The notes under the pieces are model-generated. The model saw nothing but the letters and a program-made list of their open reading frames with translations, had not been told where the DNA came from and did not search any database. From Aalborgiella sp031424795 (GTDB lineage: Bacteria; Pseudomonadota; Gammaproteobacteria; Burkholderiales; Burkholderiaceae_C): DNA of 15,684 bases. Positions within the stretch are counted from its first letter, which is position 1, and each line of letters begins with the position of its first letter. The stretch covers positions 1 to 15,684 of the forward strand of contig JANPIC010000144.1 of the NCBI GenBank assembly GCA_031424795.1, written 5' to 3'. The translations under genes were made by a program, and so were the position numbers. Shown piece by piece: positions 13,753 to 15,684 of this stretch.

Positions 13753-15684
13753 TTAAACAGCTTGATTCCGTTTGCGCCAAGCGTCAACCAAAGTTGCAAA
13801 ATTGTGAGCGACCTGTTTGACAAACTCGTCATCACTGATCTCATTTTTCAACCAGCTTAAGGATGCTGTAACCCACAGGGTACGCCCAACCATAAAACCC
13901 TTCACGATTGGGTTTGTTGCCCGTGCAAAACTATCGGCCAAAACCTGCAACGGCTGGTTCAAACCCAAAATAACGGCACCCCTACAATGCGGGTCACGCT
14001 CCGCCACCAAGGCTGCCAGATCCGCCCAACCTTGCGCCTGCATGGGTGCAATCTTCCACCACTCTGGTTTGACGCCTAGGTTGTAAAAACGTTTGATAGA
14101 TCGCAACACCGCCGCATCTTGCGTTCCAGCAGGCGTCAGAGCTGTAGGGCAGATGATTTCTAGCAGCAATTCGTTGCCGCTCTCACGCGTAGCCTCCCAC
14201 AGCTCCAGCACTTTTTGCTCTTGCTCCAAGCGCAACTCAAACGCATCGTCCGGGTGGTAGTGAACCAAACACTTCACCACTTGTTCAGTTGGCCAGTGAA
14301 TCAAGGCGCTACCGATGGAACGTGTGCCATCAAACCGCAAAGGGCGCGAACCCGGCAACTCAACAGGCCGCCCCACCCACCAACCACGACCGGTGGCACT
14401 GGCCAACGCATCTGCACCATAAGCCCCGCCATCGATCAAAACACCGGTATGTCCTTGCATCTGATGGCTGAGCTCAACTTGCTCAGCAGCCTTGACCAAC
14501 AATTTCTTCAACGCAGGAATACGCGACTCGTTCGCACCCGCCTCGCGTGCTATGTCAAAAAACTGGCTTCGATGGTCAAATGCCATCACGCACAATTCGT
14601 TCCAATCAGGCCTTGCCGCTGTAACACGATGCAGGTGCGCCAATTGCTGGTCCGCATCTACTTTGGGATTACGTGAGCCACCAAACCAATGCCCTAACTC
14701 AGCCGGCGTGGGCATGGCTGCCGAGCACGCGTGGCGCGACACCACAATGGCACCACAGGCATTGGCGACTTGCGTTGATTCAGCCCAGGTTTTACCCTGC
14801 AACAAACTGGCCATCAAGCCAGATAGAAACGCATCGCCAGCACCAAGCACGTTGAGAACCTCAACATTTTCACCTTTGAAAGTAGGCGCATCGTTGATAT
14901 TGGCGGGAATATCGCCCTCAATCACACAGCAACCCAGCGAGCCGCGCTTGACCACCAATGTCGCTTTGCTCAACCCACGCACAACGCGCAAACTGGCAAT
15001 CAAATCATCAGCAATACCGCCTGCAATGAAGAACTCTTCATCCGTTCCCACCAGCAAATCAAACTCCGGCAACACTTCTTGCAGCTGCTTCGTGACATGG
15101 GCATCTGCCACATAGCGGTTTTCACCAGCGCCGCGTGAGGTTAAGCCCCACAGCACAGGTCGATAATCAATATCAAGCACACGAACAACGTTATGGCGTT
15201 TTGCATACGCTAAAGCCGTCATGGAAGCCTTGCGCGTCACTGGCGTAGACAGATGCGTACCTGTGATGGCTAAAGAGCGGCACGATGCAATGAAACTCTC
15301 GTCAATCAAGCTCGCGTCAACCGCCATGTCTGCACAATTTTCACGCATGAAGAGCAAAGGAAAGGTGTCCCTATCCTTCAAACCCAGCAAGACCAACCCC
15401 GTCAAACGCTCGGGGTCAACCTGCAATTGACTCGTGTCACAACCTTCTTGCTGCAATGACTCCGTCAAAAATCGACCCATTTGCTCGTTGCCCACACGCG
15501 AAATCATGGCACTTTTCAGCCCCAAGCGTGCTACACCAAAAGCAAGATTTGCCGAGCTACCGCCTAGGTACATAGACATGCTACGCGCGTCTTCAAGGCG
15601 ACTGCCAAACTGCTGCGCATACAGGTCTACGGCAAGTCTGCCTAAACAAGCAATATCAATACGGCGGTTAGTGGGGAAATTAAA
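13753..15684 (-). CDS. iolC: 5-dehydro-2-deoxygluconokinase fused to a DUF2090 (probable aldolase) domain, 5' end beyond window
   Basis: The reading frame stays open to the window edge, so 643 residues are visible and a few N-terminal ones are missing. An internal ATG at 15579 is not the start: the 35 codons before it encode IDIACLGRLAVDLYAQQ, the conserved PfkB-kinase N-terminus. The kinase half (about residues 1-330) has YLGGSSAN, SRVGNEQMGRF and the ATP/catalytic motif GAGDAF with Asp284. It phosphorylates 2-deoxy-5-keto-gluconate. The second half (from about residue 355, starting VMAFDHRSQFF) is a DUF2090 domain, which in proteobacterial IolC proteins is thought to take the place of the separate aldolase IolJ, giving malonate semialdehyde and dihydroxyacetone phosphate. 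No iolJ is present in the window. It is the most upstream visible gene of the operon. Confidence 0.95.
   Translation of the reverse strand, partial: FNFPTNRRIDIACLGRLAVDLYAQQFGSRLEDARSMSMYLGGSSANLAFGVARLGLKSAMISRVGNEQMGRFLTESLQQEGCDTSQLQVDPERLTGLVLLGLKDRDTFPLLFMRENCADMAVDASLIDESFIASCRSLAITGTHLSTPVTRKASMTALAYAKRHNVVRVLDIDYRPVLWGLTSRGAGENRYVADAHVTKQLQEVLPEFDLLVGTDEEFFIAGGIADDLIASLRVVRGLSKATLVVKRGSLGCCVIEGDIPANINDAPTFKGENVEVLNVLGAGDAFLSGLMASLLQGKTWAESTQVANACGAIVVSRHACSAAMPTPAELGHWFGGSRNPKVDADQQLAHLHRVTAARPDWNELCVMAFDHRSQFFDIAREAGANESRIPALKKLLVKAAEQVELSHQMQGHTGVLIDGGAYGADALASATGRGWWVGRPVELPGSRPLRFDGTRSIGSALIHWPTEQVVKCLVHYHPDDAFELRLEQEQKVLELWEATRESGNELLLEIICPTALTPAGTQDAAVLRSIKRFYNLGVKPEWWKIAPMQAQGWADLAALVAERDPHCRGAVILGLNQPLQVLADSFARATNPIVKGFMVGRTLWVTASLSWLKNEISDDEFVKQVAHNFATLVDAWRKRNQAV

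Noticed and set aside
15577..15579. ATG at 15579 as the iolC start
   Set aside because: Thirty-five in-frame codons upstream encode the conserved kinase N-terminus (IDIACLGRLAVDLYAQQ), so the true start is beyond the window.

Overview
The window looks like chromosomal DNA of a betaproteobacterium, most likely a Comamonadaceae-type Burkholderiales. I infer this from the near family-consensus MreB protein, the divergent gatCA / mreBCD-mrdA arrangement, and the proteobacterial type of IolC (sugar kinase fused to a DUF2090 domain). There are no tRNA or rRNA genes, no CRISPR, no insertion sequence and no phage genes. Coding density is high and every large gene belongs to a recognisable family.

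Region 1 (1-675, minus strand): the start of gatA (cut by the window edge) preceded by gatC, two subunits of the tRNA-dependent amidotransferase. A 217-bp divergent promoter region (676-892) separates them from region 2 (893-5510, plus strand), the cell-shape operon mreB-mreC-mreD-mrdA. It encodes the actin-like MreB, its membrane partners MreC and MreD, and the elongation transpeptidase PBP2. The usual partner gene rodA does not follow mrdA here.

Region 3 (5561-6328, minus strand): a small TSUP (TauE/SafE-like) membrane permease, convergent with mrdA. A strong terminator-like hairpin ends only 18 nt upstream of its start codon.

Region 4 (6591-15684, minus strand): a myo-inositol catabolic operon transcribed iolC(-DUF2090)-iolD-iolE-iolB-iolA, then a GMC-family FAD oxidoreductase. 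IolE dehydrates 2-keto-myo-inositol, IolD opens the ring, IolB isomerises 5-deoxyglucuronate, IolC phosphorylates the product (its C-terminal domain may be the aldolase), and IolA converts malonate semialdehyde to acetyl-CoA. The inositol dehydrogenase (IolG), transporter and regulator are not in the window and probably lie beyond position 15684, where iolC runs off the edge.

The most unusual observations are small. A degenerate AT-rich repeat of about 45-58 bp occurs twice, once supplying the stop codon of the permease gene and once splitting the iol operon between iolB and iolA. A segment of about 24 residues in the GMC oxidoreductase looks like an in-frame insertion with near-direct repeats at its ends. 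A terminator or attenuator hairpin lies in the permease leader. I found no convincing new multi-gene system; the window is mostly housekeeping plus a known catabolic pathway.
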